Below are positions 32,900 through 44,789 of a stretch of DNA of 64,000 bases, one piece after another. Both the position numbers and the translations under genes were made by a program. The notes under the pieces were generated by a model, which worked only from the letters and a program-made list of their open reading frames with translations, was not told where the DNA came from and did no database searches. Each line of letters begins with the position of its first letter. Position 1 is the first letter of the stretch. Source of the stretch: Bremia lactucae (lineage: Eukaryota; Oomycota; Peronosporomycetes; Peronosporales; Peronosporaceae); NCBI RefSeq assembly GCF_004359215.1, contig NC_090622.1, forward strand, positions 1,701,750-1,765,749, given 5' to 3'.

Positions 32900-34136
32900 T
32901 TGCCGGCTCAAGACCAAGATCTTCTCCTGGCTGAAAGTGACGGGGGGCATCTGCCCGGGAGAGAGTTCGCCTGACAGATTGGCTGAGGATGGTCTCAGTG
33001 TGAATGAAGAGTCTGGTGGCTGTGGCCTAATGCCACTGGCCACAGACTGCGGGACTGCTCCTGGGAACCCTGCAACGACGGACCCGTCCGAGCTTCTACT
33101 GGCCAGCCAAGACGCCGCGCCGGAAGTTTCTGACGGCTTGACTGCGTGTGGCCCTGACACTGGCGGCTCCGCGGTCAGCGCTGTCGATGTCGAAACCATT
33201 AGCGGTGGCGCTAACGCCGAGCTAACTGGCCAGCCAGCCTCGAATGACACTCCTCCGGCCGCGGCATAGGGTAATGTTATTTCAGGGTCAATGCCTCTTG
33301 TACCTGCGTACGCTTTACGTAAAAGCCCTGCCGAACAACTTGCAGCAATGCGTCCGGTCAAGCGTTCTCGGCGAGAGGCACCATCACAGGAACTCCACGA
33401 CTCGAATGCATCGCGGACCGGCGGGATGCAGAGACTGGAGTTAAATACCTTGTGTCCTGGGTTAACGATTCGAATCCGACTTGGTTACCGCGAGATCAAC
33501 TGGTGGCAACTGGCGTTCAGAATCTTTTTACGACGCTCGACGCGTACTTGCTCAGCCATCCCAACCGCGAGGTCCCGTATCAAGCCTACAGCAGCCGGAA
33601 CGCTCGCGTCCACAGTGCAATCGCCGACGGGGTAACAATGCGGGCCTACCACACGCTATCCAGATGGCATTTGAGTTACTCGGCTACCAGAAACAGAGCG
33701 AGCGACTCCCAGCAATTCGGAAGGGGTATCTGCAGGATGCAATCGCCGCTAACGTTCCGCTTCATGACGGCTTCCACCGGACGCGCGAGATTGTGCGCTA
33801 TTGCTCCAAAGCGGTCCGTCGCTGTGGGGTAGAAGTCAACATCGCTGCTTTTCGCAAGAACCTTTACGACGGATGCGGTGCAGGCCTTATGGCAATTGTG
33901 AGGCGTGTCCTTCCTGAGAGCAAGGGCATTCGTGTGCTTCCACCTAGGGTCTACCTTGTCTGCCAATACAAGCGCAATATGCGCGCCCAATGGTTTGCCA
34001 TAAAGGTCACGGCAGAGGAAGACGTCATCGTTCGTAAAGATTATGTTGACTCTGGGATCGGAGACCAGACATGGCTCCGGACAATTAAGCTCATCCGTCA
34101 TCTCGTGGTTCACATATGCGGGGCGTCTAACCCGTA
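32900..34136 (+). pseudogene. Chromodomain-like / cysteine peptidase-like gene, broken relative
   Basis: It is similar in layout to the intact protein at 22101-23669. A Ser/Ala/Pro-rich acidic N-terminal part occupies 32930-33266 and ends at an in-frame TAG at 33267. A basic stretch follows (VKRSRREAPSQE). Then comes a clear chromodomain-like sequence in another frame: LECIADRRDAETGVKYLVSW, then PTWLPRDQLVATG (33401-33520). The peptidase-like part is in a third frame (HAIQMAFELLGY near 33650, AQWFAIKVTAEEDVIV at 33990). Where the intact copy has GNC the reading is GNNA, and H is replaced by Q, so both candidate catalytic residues are lost. One stop and two frameshifts are visible. Confidence 0.6.
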
Positions 34137-34834
34137 AGGGTTCTAAGTCTAATCACATGATTACTACTTCCCGCTCCAATTCATTTATGTATCTAAGAGG
34201 AGTGTCTCTACGTCTTTTTATTTGAGAGGCACAGCCACGGACGCTGCATAAATACGGCCCTGACTTAAGTTCGTACGTACCATAGCATCTGTAACATTTT
34301 TGCACACGTAGGCTCGGTAGATTAAAACGTCACTCTATAACTTCTTGAAGTCTCTTTAAACTGAGTAAGACGGGCAATAAGTACCACTGCACGCCAAAGT
34401 CAACAAATTTGATTGCACAAATGGTGCATTGAGCGGAGCTGAAAAATGCTCGCATTCACAGCAAACACTAGCAAGCTCTCATTAAATGCACGCGACTGAC
34501 GCTAAAGCCTTATCTGCAGTTCCAATCTTGCAATTCGTCATACTTTTATCTTATACAGTATTCCTCGTGTTGCCACGATTAAAAGCCTACTCTCGAATGT
34601 GAAGCCGCGCTAACACGTACAAAAAGACATATTCTTAATGGGTCCGCCATACTACCAAACTCACCTTCAGCTTCACACCTAGCTTAAAGCATTGGCGGGT
34701 GATCTCACATTTGCATGTGTGTCAACCACCTATATCCACCAACGTGCTATGACGGCAAAAAAACATAAAGGTCAGCGCCGCAAGCTAGCAGGCTGAGCAC
34801 CGTGATATGATAGCGAACAAGCTTAGGATCCGAG

Positions 34835-34907
34835 GGCCCAACGTGGGGCTCGAAACCACGACCACAAGATTAAGAGTCCTGTACTCTACCGACTGAGCTA
34901 GTCGGGC
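34835..34907 (-). tRNA. tRNA-Lys(CUU), degenerate, probably pseudogene
   Basis: It is the first complete copy in the array. The anticodon loop still reads CTCTTAA, but the acceptor stem, T arm ('cgaaaccacg') and anticodon-side positions carry substitutions relative to the perfect copy at 37434. This divergence at the array edge fits reduced homogenisation. Confidence 0.6.
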
Positions 34908-35371
34908 AATTAGTACTATTACACACCACAGTCAACAAAGGTCGATTACAAATAGGGTGCATTGAAGTTGCGTTGTGGAATGCTCGCATTCACAGCAAAC
35001 ACTATCAAGCTCTCATTGAATGCACGCGACTAAAGATAAAGCCTTATCTGCAGTTCCAATCTTGCAATTCGTCATACATTTATTTTATACAGTATTTCAC
35101 GTGTTGCCACGATTGAAGTCCTACTCTCGAATGTGAAGCCGCGCTAACACGTACAAAAAGACATATTCTGAATGGGTCCGCCGTACTGCCAAACCCACCT
35201 TCATCGCTTCACACATAGGTTGAACCAATGGCGGGTGATCTCACATTTGCGTGTGTGTCAACCACCTAAAACTCCACCAACGTGCTATGACGACAAAGGG
35301 GCATAAAGGTCAGCACCGCAGTTAGTAGGCTGAGCACGGTGACACGATATCGAGCAGCCTTTGAATATGAG

Positions 35372-35444
35372 CGCCCACCGTGGGGTTCGAACCCACGACC
35401 ACAAGATTAAGAGTCTTGCGCTATACCGACTGAGCTAGACGGGC
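35372..35444 (-). tRNA. tRNA-Lys(CUU), near-perfect
   Basis: 73 nt, with the same sequence as the copy at 37434 except for a D-stem change (GTAGAGC to GTATAGC) and a T-loop base (GAG to GAA). B-box equivalent is exact. The lost D-stem pair may lower function. Confidence 0.75.
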
Positions 35445-35908
35445 AATTAGTACCACTGCACGCCACAGTCAACAAAGTTCATTTGCAAAAAGGGTGCATT
35501 GATGCTGCGTTATAGAATGCTCGCATTCACAGCAAACACTAGCAAGCTCTCATTTAATGCACGCTACTAAAGATAAAGCCTTACCTGCAGTTCCAATCTT
35601 GCAATTTGTCATACATTTATTTTATTCAGTATTCCACGTGTTGCCACGATTGAAGTCCTACTCTCGAATGTGAAGCCGCGCTAACACGTACAAAAAGACA
35701 TATTCTGAATGGGTCCGCCGTACTGCCAAACCCACCTTCATCGCTTCACACATAGGTTGAACCAATGGCGGGTGATCTCACATTTGCGTGTGTGTCAACC
35801 ACCTAAAACTCCACCAACGTGCTATGACGACAAAGGGGCATAAAGGTCAGCACCGCAGTTAGTAGGCTGAGCACGGTGACACAATATCGAGCAACCTTGG
35901 AATATGAG

Positions 35909-35981
35909 CGCCCACCGTGGTGCTCGAACCCACGACCACAAGATTAAGAGTCTTGCGCTCTACCGACTAAGCTAGACGGGC
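35909..35981 (-). tRNA. tRNA-Lys(CUU), near-perfect
   Basis: 73 nt. It differs from the copy at 37434 by one T-stem base and one D-arm base (CTCAGT to CTTAGT). The anticodon loop CTCTTAA is intact. A Pol III T-run terminator lies well downstream rather than directly after the gene. Confidence 0.75.
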
Positions 35982-36267
35982 AATTAGAACCACTGCACGC
36001 CACAGTCAACAAATTTCATTTGCAAAAAGGGTGCATTGATGCTGCGTTGTAAAATGCTCGCATTCACAGCAAACACTAGCAAGCTCTCATTTAATGCACG
36101 CTACTGAAGATAAAGCCTTATCTGCAGTTCCAATCTTGCAATTCGTCATACATTTATTTTATACAGTATTCCACGTGTTGCCACGATTGAAGTCCTACTC
36201 TCGAATGTGAAGCCGCGCAAACACGTACAAAAAGACATATTCTGAATGGGTCCGCCGTACTGCCAAA

Positions 36268-37025
36268 NNNNNNNNNNNNNNNNNNNNNNNNNNNNNNNNN
36301 NNNNNNNNNNNNNNNNNNNNNNNNNNNNNNNNNNNNNNNNNNNNNNNNNNNNNNNNNNNNNNNNNNNNNNNNNNNNNNNNNNNNNNNNNNNNNNNNNNNN
36401 NNNNNNNNNNNNNNNNNNNNNNNNNNNNNNNNNNNNNNNNNNNNNNNNNNNNNNNNNNNNNNNNNNNNNNNNNNNNNNNNNNNNNNNNNNNNNNNNNNNN
36501 NNNNNNNNNNNNNNNNNNNNNNNNNNNNNNNNNNNNNNNNNNNNNNNNNNNNNNNNNNNNNNNNNNNNNNNNNNNNNNNNNNNNNNNNNNNNNNNNNNNN
36601 NNNNNNNNNNNNNNNNNNNNNNNNNNNNNNNNNNNNNNNNNNNNNNNNNNNNNNNNNNNNNNNNNNNNNNNNNNNNNNNNNNNNNNNNNNNNNNNNNNNN
36701 NNNNNNNNNNNNNNNNNNNNNNNNNNNNNNNNNNNNNNNNNNNNNNNNNNNNNNNNNNNNNNNNNNNNNNNNNNNNNNNNNNNNNNNNNNNNNNNNNNNN
36801 NNNNNNNNNNNNNNNNNNNNNNNNNNNNNNNNNNNNNNNNNNNNNNNNNNNNNNNNNNNNNNNNNNNNNNNNNNNNNNNNNNNNNNNNNNNNNNNNNNNN
36901 NNNNNNNNNNNNNNNNNNNNNNNNNNNNNNNNNNNNNNNNNNNNNNNNNNNNNNNNNNNNNNNNNNNNNNNNNNNNNNNNNNNNNNNNNNNNNNNNNNNN
37001 NNNNNNNNNNNNNNNNNNNNNNNNN
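36268..37025. other. Assembly gap (758 N) inside the tRNA-Lys array
   Basis: The phase of flanking units implies one or two more 537-bp units in the gap. The N length is about 80 bp short of a whole number of units, so it is an estimate. Long open frames called across it are meaningless. Confidence 0.99.
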
Positions 37026-37433
37026 ATTGATGCTGCGTTGTGGAATGCTCACATTCACAGCAAACACTAGCAAGCTCTCATTTAATGCACGCTACTAAAG
37101 ATAAAGCCTTATCTGCAGTTCCAATTTTGCAATTCAACAAACATTTATTTAAAAAGTATTCCACGTGTTGCCACGATTGAAGTCCTACTCTCGCATGTGA
37201 AGCCGCGCTAACACGTACAAAAAGACATATTCTGAATGGGTCCGCCGTACTGCCAAACCCACCTTCATTGCTTCACACATAGCTTGAATCATTGGCGGGT
37301 GATCTCACATTTGCGTGTGTCAACCACCTAAAACTCCACCAACGTGCTATGACGACAAAGGGGCATAAAGGTCACCACCGCAGTTAGCAGGGTGAGCACG
37401 GTGACACGATATCGAGCAACCTTGGAATATGAG

Positions 37434-37506
37434 CGCCCACCGTGGGGCTCGAACCCACGACCACAAGATTAAGAGTCTTGCGCTCTACCGACTGAGCTAG
37501 ACGGGC
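37434..37506 (-). tRNA. tRNA-Lys(CUU), structurally perfect
   Basis: A full cloverleaf can be drawn. The acceptor stem is GCCCGTC/GGTGGGC with two G-U pairs, the D stem GCTC/GAGC, the anticodon stem CAAGA/TCTTG with loop CTCTTAA, and the T stem GTGGG/CCCAC with loop TTCGAGC. The discriminator is G. No intron is present. It delivers lysine at AAG codons. No T-run follows within 100 nt, so the primary Pol III transcript should extend about 100 nt past the tRNA unless terminated otherwise. Confidence 0.92.
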
Positions 37507-37913
37507 AATTTGAACCACTGCACGCCACAGTCAACAAAGTCCGATTGCAAAAAGGGTGCATTGATGCTGCGTTGTAAAATGCTCGCATTCACAGCAAACA
37601 CTAGCAAGCTCTCACTTAATGCACGTTACTAAAGATAAAGCCCTATCTGCAGTTCCAATCTTGCAATTCGTCATACATTTATTTTATACAGTATTCCACG
37701 TGTTGCCACGATTGAAGTTCTACTCTCGAATGTGAAGCCGCGCTAACACGTACAAAAAGACATATTCTGAATGGGTCCGCCGTACTGCCAAACCCACCTT
37801 CATCGCTTCACACACAGGTTGAACCAATGGCGGGTGATCTCACATTTGCATGTGTGTCAACCACCTATCCCCACCAACGTGCTATGACGACAAAGGGGCA
37901 TAAAGGTCAGCAT

Positions 37914-40900
37914 CTTGATCGCAATGCATCCAGCACGTACGCAATTGCGAATGCGTGGGTAAGACGCTTCCAGGAACCAAAATCGCGAGCGCACTGGAAG
38001 AAGCCGAAACGCGAGGCGGAATTGATGGTCTTCAAACACAGGGAGGAGAATCTTTTGCAGATGATTGCAGTAATTTACATACGACTTGATCTGCTTTGCA
38101 TCTGCACGCTGGGAGTGCAAAGTCATCATCGGATGTGACTTCGTCGGTGTTGTCGGCTGCCAGACCACACATAGCAGCGCTGACCGCGGAATTGCAGGGA
38201 ATAAACACACCTTTGTATCAGTTTAGCAGCCCACGTGGGGAAGCGATCGTTGCGTGCTGCATGGGGACTGAATGAGCTCTTTCGCGCCGAGCCGCTCAAC
38301 AATCTATGTGGTCTCCTTGTATAGCACTCTCAGCCATTGTGTCTGGCGGCCAGGCGTCACAGACGTGAGTGTAAAGTCAATATAACGCTGGACGAAGACT
38401 TCCTGGGAAGGCCAAGTATTCCCTTCGCGCATGAAGTCGACTAATGACCGCACTCCAAATATTCTCGACACGTGCAGTCTGAAACTCCGTTGCGGTTCGA
38501 CCACCATACCGATACAGCGACGATGTGCAGCAACGGTGTTGATTCTTGGAGTCTGCTCATAGTGAAGTTCAGCGTCTGAGTGAAACGAGACTGGCTGCCG
38601 AAGACCATACCATGCGCGCAACTCCATATGCAGATCTTGCCACGTGACTTCCCAGCGTATCTTATACCACCACATCCATGTCGTTTTCCACCAGAATGAA
38701 GTTAATTTCCACTTGATTAGGTCACCGTAACGGAGCGGAGAAACTGATAAAAAAAGTCGAGGGCGGAGCTGTTACCCGTGTGAGGAAGAACCAGCTTCAG
38801 CAGCTTGCAGCTCGCTGTCGTCCAGTTTTGCGTCTCTTCTTTACGGGCAGCACTAATAAATTGTAGAAGCAGCTGGAGACGCTGGCGTTTGAGGTGTGCC
38901 GCCAAGCTTGGCACCCCCAGACCACCGTCACTTCGTCTCTGGAAAGGAAATCAGCCGGACTTAACTGAATATGCGACGCATCTCGTTCGTGTTTCCGACT
39001 CAGCAAAAAGCGGGTTAGCATCGACTGCCGCCTCTGTACGACTCTCGCTGGGACAGACACATGTTGTGTATAGTGCTACAATCGGGAGAGCACCATCGTC
39101 TGTGTAACTAAAAGCCGACCACGAAGTGTGCGTGCGCGTCGATACCACAATTGGAAGCCTTCATAAAAACGCTGGTCATGCCATTCAAGAAGATTGTTGT
39201 CCATGTGCGGTTGACCGAACGGAATACCAAGATACTCGACTGTCTCCGACTGATCAAGCACTTGAACGCCTTGTAACGAAGGACAGGTCTGGCTTCGATT
39301 GAGTGCAAGAAAGAACGGACTTGGTCAGATTAAGCTGGGCTCCAGAGCCGCCACAAGATCAAGCTGTCCTTGTATATTCACAAGCAAATTGCCGAGAAGG
39401 GTCGAGTCATCCGCAAGAACATGTTGGTGGCCGTTTGGTCTGCATTTAAGCATACGCCATACTCCTCGTGGGTGCGAAGCAAAATGCCTAGTGGCTCAAT
39501 CGTCAGAACAAATAGAAGCGCAGACAATGGGTGTCCTTGTTTTACTCCTCGTATCGGAAGCAGTGCAGGCTGTATGTTTTGTTCAATAAGCAGGTGTGCT
39601 TGCGGGTTCATGTACAACAGCCTGACCCCATCGAATGAATGAAGCACCGAATTCCATCCGATCAAGCACCTGAAACATGTAATCCCATTGACTCGATCAT
39701 GCTTTCTGAAAGTCTAAGACTAGCGCATGTGCTTCTTCATCGCGAGCCGTTACCAGGTCTTGCAGGTCAGCAAGAAATCTGACATGGTGGTGAATCGACC
39801 GACCTTTGACAAACCCTTTCTGATCAGGGTGAGATCCAGAATAACCATCTGAAGTCTGTGTGTCATAGCCTTGGACAAAACTTGACGTCAACTTGGATAA
39901 GTGCGATAGGTCGGTAGTTGCCTGGCTCGGCGCGGGATCTCTTTTTGTGGAGAAGTACGACGGCAGATTTCTTTTGTGATGCTAGTAGCTCACCGCGTTG
40001 AAGTCGGTCATTAAATACAACGCTTAAGCATTCACCAAATATGTCAGAAGCGACTTGGTAGAAAGCAGCGGTCAAGCCGTCCATGCCAGGTACTGATGTC
40101 GACTTCGTGTGACGAATCGCGCGTGCCAAGTCAGCAGACGTGACTGGAGCGGTCAAGAGGGTGCGATCGACGTCTGACAAGACGCTAACAATCGAGTCGA
40201 GAAGGTTTTACTGAATGAAGACGTAAGGTGAAGAAGCTCTTCTCCCTGAACGTTTAGGGTTCCCAATTCTGTCCCCCAATGCTCCATAAAACGAAGAGAG
40301 ATATCGTGTGAATTTGACGACAAACTTCCATTTGTTGTGACGACTTCCTCAATTGAGACGCGTCTCAAGCTCGTATCCAGCGGGCGGAAAGTGCTTGGTC
40401 GATTTTTCGGAGTTGGTAACTTGAAAGTCAAAAGCAGTATCTTGGTTGTACTGACTCGTCCTCAGGACGACCTCTTTGTAGCTTCTCATGGCTTCATCGA
40501 AATGCTCACGATTTGGACTGTCCGAGAAATTGCGGTACCGAGCAGAAGCTTGGTCAAGTTATACTTGAGCTTCTTGGACCACCTGTGCGTCCTGTTGCCG
40601 AAGCTTCTTCTAAACGGCCTGAAGCTGAGCCTTCATGCTGACTTTCCAATTTCCCAAACTTTTCCTGGGTTGGAAGCGGCGTGCAATTTGTATAAGACCA
40701 ACTCGGCTTCTTTTTCAATCGCTGTTACTACGTCTGGGTACTCCAGTAGATATCGAGGAAACTTCCAGTAGCCTTGGCCATGAAGCTGCTCACCACACCT
40801 TAAGCTCACACTATGTCCAAGGTGGTCGCCAGCATGCTATGGCAAGAAATACCTCGAGTCACCGTAGACGTGTGTGTAAAGTGACTCCGACATCAATACA

Positions 40901-41540
40901 TAGTGTAGCCAATTTTTTCGAGGGAGTGGACCTGTGAATACTCGTTTGCTGTCATAGTGAATCCGCCATGCATCAACTACTCCCACCTTTGCCAGCCACT
41001 CGAGACAGCTGGACCTACTTGAGTCATAGCACAGGTCGTGGGAGCAACAGTCAAGTCGAGGATTTAGAGGAGTGTTTAAGTCGCCTAAAACCAAGTGTTT
41101 TGCATGATCTTCAAACGCCTCAGTTTCTAGGCTTAAGAAGAACTGTTGCTTTCTTGCCGGTCAACGGGTGCATAAACGCTGTGAATGTAGATGGGAGTTC
41201 GCTCGACAATGACTTTAACCACAAGGTAGCGACCAGCGAACGATAAGTCAGGGATATCGATAGCCGTCTCGAAGCCGGGAAAGTCTGGTCGGAGCACTGT
41301 GAGCACCCCATTGCTTCTTCCACGGGTGGGTCGGTGAAGCAGACATTTTGGATCGTTCACAAAGACCTTGTGCTTAAAGGTCGAGTCTAGATGTAAAATA
41401 AAGTTCGACAGATGCGTATTGTCGCCGAACTTCGTTTCTTGGACACACGATATTGAGTACTTGGAGAGCATGCTCTCAATAAATTGGTGGCCGTTCCTTT
41501 TAATCCCGTTCGTGTTTACGGTAAGAGCACTAACGTTGCT
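37914..41540 (-). pseudogene. L1-like LINE ORF2 (endonuclease-RT), copy D, decayed
   Basis: On the minus strand the endonuclease starts near 41530 and reads SISCVQETKFGDNTHLSNFI, GRSNGVLTVLRPDFPGFETA, YIHSVYAPVDRQES and VLGDLNTPLNPRLD. The RT reads VPGMDGLTAAFYQVASDIFG, VVLLHKKRSRAEPGNYRPIA, DQKGFVKGRSIHHHVRFLAD, GHPLSALLFVLTIEPLGILL and TVEYLGIPFGQPHMD. A C-terminal part follows to 37914, where SYPRIRNCVRAGCIAI marks the start of the Cys/His cluster. The last part of the cluster and the 3' UTR are missing at the junction with the tRNA array. Several stops are present. Confidence 0.88.
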
Positions 41541-41599
41541 CCATGTTGACCGAGTCGAGAATGGTTTAGTAATGACGGGTTAAACCCCCTGCTACTACT

Positions 41600-43380
41600 T
41601 CACCATTGAGAAACTGGATCTGGATCACTGAAGAGTTTTCCAAGTAAAAGCCATCGAGCTTGCGAAGTTCTTCAAGGTCATCCAACAGATAACCCTGCCA
41701 TTGTACTTCGCTCCATTACTATATGCAGAACGATCCAAGGTCTGATCGCAAGAGACGCAGGAGTGTGTTTGAATAAAGAAGTCGCGTGTAGTGCGCCGGA
41801 ATCCATTCGACCGGCTATCCTGTGATATAATGAATCCAGTGGTAGTTCATGAAAAGGGTCGGCGCAATCGACATAATTGCGATCTCGGAAATACCTAAGG
41901 CCTTGGTGGCTCGAGATAGCTCCCGGATCGAGTACGACGACGTCCACCACTTTGCACACGTTTTAAATATATCCTTGCGCTTCGACGGGACTGTCATACC
42001 CATAAACCTTGTCCATCTCGTGCTGAATGTTATGTCTTCGGCCGGTTGCGAGGCACATAGCAGGCGGATTATCACGTGCAGCTGTGCGATCTCGGCAATT
42101 TTGTCCTTACTATCAGCAATCTTTAACGCAACTGCGTTGCTAAAGGCTAGAGGACACTCCGCTGCTTTTTTGATAATGTGGTCGGGATTCGTTACGTTTT
42201 CGAGAAGCTTGCACACACCATCGACCTTATTGTCTGTTTTCACCAGACAGTCTGGGAGTGTGTTGAGAAGTGCGGTGTTCTCGTCATCTAGCATCGACTC
42301 GGTCACTTCCATTATACTCGAAGCTTTTGATGCTTTCTTAATCTTGGTGTGGTGCTTTTCGATGAAGAAAGCAGACTCGGACGAGGCTTTCACCTTGTCC
42401 GGGCGCTTCACGTCAATAGGAACCACTTGGTAGCAAACACCGTATTTCTTGTCAGCCGTCACGTTCTTTGGCGTAAACGTTACCTCCATCATTTGGAGCG
42501 CTTGTAAGTAGTTGGTCGTGGCTATGCCATTTAGAGGAAGCGTCTCTTCCTTCACTGTCATGTTGGAGAAGTCGAAACCGTTGCGCGCGCGCTTCTTCTT
42601 GTTTAACACGGTCGTAAAGCCGTCATCCAGATCATTAGTGAGGACGTGACGTTTCTATACATTCTTCAAGCTACTGAGCGGAGTAATCCTTCCATTAGAG
42701 CCGCTGCAAGTTGTAATAGACAACGCCTCAGTGGTGTTTAGAGGCTTGGTTATATCAGTGACAGCGAGTTACTGTCCGTGCTGAGCCCCATGCTGAAGCT
42801 GACCTTCCTTTTGTTTAATTTGCTCAACTGCTCGCTGCAGTGAGGTTGAACTCAAGGCTATATTCAGCTGCACATCTGCATCCGCGGCTTGTGCGTTACT
42901 CGTTGATTGCAGTCGTTTAGGCTGCCCAGTCTTAGGAAGGCCAGTCTTAGGAACAACATTTGGCGGAGGAAAAACGTCTGCAGATGCACCAAGATCAATT
43001 CCATGGTGGGAGCGATAGCGGTGCGGTAAACGCTCAGACTGGAACAAAGCGTTCTTGCCATGTGCAGGGTGCAGCTTATTGTTGAAGCACACTTGATCGC
43101 AAACAGATCTATTTATCATCAGCGCGCTTGGACACGAGGATGACAAAAAATACACTCGCCAAGTTGCGAGCAAAATACCAGTCGCCAGATTTACTTTGCG
43201 AAACGTGTCACACACCGGTTTGCATCCAATGAAGAACAAGCGTTGCAAAATAACGTCAGTTTCCGTGTCCGAGTCGACATTGGAGATGTACCGTCTGCCG
43301 AGAATGTCAAATTTCTTGAAAGTGTAGACACCACCAAGTATATTTACTTTCGTGCGCTCTAAGCTCAGACACGCGTCCCC
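41600..43380 (-). pseudogene. L1-like LINE ORF1 (copy D), partly intact
   Basis: It contains the longest surviving ORF1 stretch: 264 codons (42609-41815) beginning MLNKKKRARNGFDFSNMTVK and running through SAFFIEKHHTKIKKASKASS and NYHWIHYITG. A 206-codon upstream piece (43389-42769) carries VNILGGVYTFKKFDILGRRY and CFNNKLHPAHGKNALFQSER. Stops separate the pieces and the N-terminal ~100 codons are missing where gypsy element B begins. RNA-binding is the role expected of an L1-type ORF1; no RRM, zinc knuckle or coiled coil is obvious, so the ORF1 type is unassigned. Confidence 0.78.
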
Positions 43381-44660
43381 TGGTAGCACTCGTAGTCAAT
43401 TTACGCCTGAGTCCTTACAAGACTAAACCCTCGCTAAAATGGAAGAGTTTCCAGATTTTTCAGAGGCGCAAAGCGCAATTTATAACAAGCTCAAACTTTA
43501 TTTGGGCTTGAACATGTAGAGTTCATTATATGCCGGAGACCAGAGGCCCTGCATACAAGGCTTGAAGACTTCATGCGATATGGATGCTGCTTGATCAGCC
43601 AGGTACAAGATCACCTTGCGGCATCGATGCCAACCCGGTACATCTCCGTACCTGGTTCAGATCCGAAGGCTCGCCCTCTAGCTGTCAATGTAAAGACATT
43701 TGCGGGAAAAGAGGGAGGAAATTTCCCTTTTAGGATTAAGCCAATGTCTAATGACTCCGCCTTGTTCTTAATAGAACGGCAAAAGGTGGCTATGGCCATT
43801 GCCAAACTCGGATGTAGAGCCATGGAGTGGGCACTATCGTGCACCACGTCCATAAACGACGCTTTCCCTCATGGGATCCGCTAAAACAGCATTTGACTAG
43901 CATGTTTGCCCCGCCTGCTCGGGCTTTTCGCATACGAAGAACGGCTCCTAGCAACTCGACAGGGTAAACGAACCCTAGGGGACTATGTCCAAGAGTTGAG
44001 AACTCTCATTGATATATGCATCAAGACCCGGTGCAACAAGCAATTGTCGTAACAATCTTTATGTAGGGTCTCAGTGAGGGCGTTGCCCGGACGGAATTTT
44101 CCCGATCTCATCCTGCTACTTTCAAAGCGGTAGTCACCATAACGCTACGTGCTGAGTTCGAATTTAAGTTTGCTCGAGTCAGCACGCCTGTTTACCGAAC
44201 AAGCTCTTCGAGCACATGAGTACTGCCTAATCGACCGGAGCCCATAGTTCTAAGCCTCGCTGAGGAAGAAGAAGAGACATTTCAAGCTGCGCAACAGCAT
44301 AACAATATCAGTAGGTGTTATTTACGAGGAAGCACAAAACATTTACGTTTGGCCTGTCCCCTACGAAATACGCGTAAAGTCGAAAGAGCACCAATTCCGA
44401 CCTCTATTAGAAATCTGGTACGGTGCGGGAAAAGGTCGATACGCAATAGGAACGGGTCGCCCTACTGGGGAAGACATAGGCTCTGTCGAACCTCTAGGAG
44501 GTGAAAGTAAACAGGACCTAGCCCCAAATTAGCTCGGTACGTAATGGCACCGAGCGTGAGTAGAAGCCTGGCTTGTTAGTCGCTCAAGCCACTGTGAAGG
44601 GCTTTGATAAGCCATGGTCAATTTAAAAACTCAATAGCTTATTGCAATTAAGAGCGACGT
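43381..44660 (+). pseudogene. Ty3/gypsy element B gag, decayed
   Basis: The probable start is the ATG at 43439 (MEEFPDFSEAQSAIYNKLKL), which stops after about 26 codons. Frame 43573-43884 then gives KTFAGKEGGNFPFRIKPMSN, LFLIERQKVAMAIAKLGCRA and MEWALSCTTSINDAFPHG, a typical gypsy gag capsid stretch. Farther on, GVARTE-like and AEFEFKF-like segments (44080-44175) and a zinc-knuckle-like RCYLRGS...C (about 44310-44360) are readable. It is co-linear with element A at 3340-4640. Confidence 0.75.
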
Positions 44661-44789
44661 CTTTCCCTTGGAGCAAGTCAACAATACGTTGAGGCGCTTG
44701 AAGCGCAAATATGATACAAACACTGTTCGCTTAGCGACTGGGACTCGTGTTACTGCTCCTAAGGTTCCATTGAACTAAGGCAAAACGTT

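Larger units (their letters stand above)
34361..37913 (-). repeat. Tandem array of 537-bp units each carrying a tRNA-Lys gene
   Basis: tRNA starts at 34835, 35372 and 35909 are spaced exactly 537 bp; the next resolved gene is at 37434, beyond a 758-N gap. A truncated unit with only the first bases of a tRNA lies at 34361-34374. The last unit breaks off at 37913, where LINE copy D begins. The inter-gene DNA is also conserved ('gtgcattgatgctgcgtt', 'ctgcagttccaatcttgc', 'gaatgggtccgccgtac'). In three units AAAA on the plus strand (for example 37330-37333) gives a Pol III TTTT terminator about 175 nt downstream of the tRNA 5' end. Confidence 0.9.

Noticed and set aside
36195..37073. Long open frames on both strands
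   Set aside because: They run across 758 N and are counted open only because N has no stop.
34361..37913. CRISPR-like regular spacing
   Set aside because: The 537-bp unit is repeated in full, including the tRNA gene and its flanks; there are no short repeats with unique spacers.
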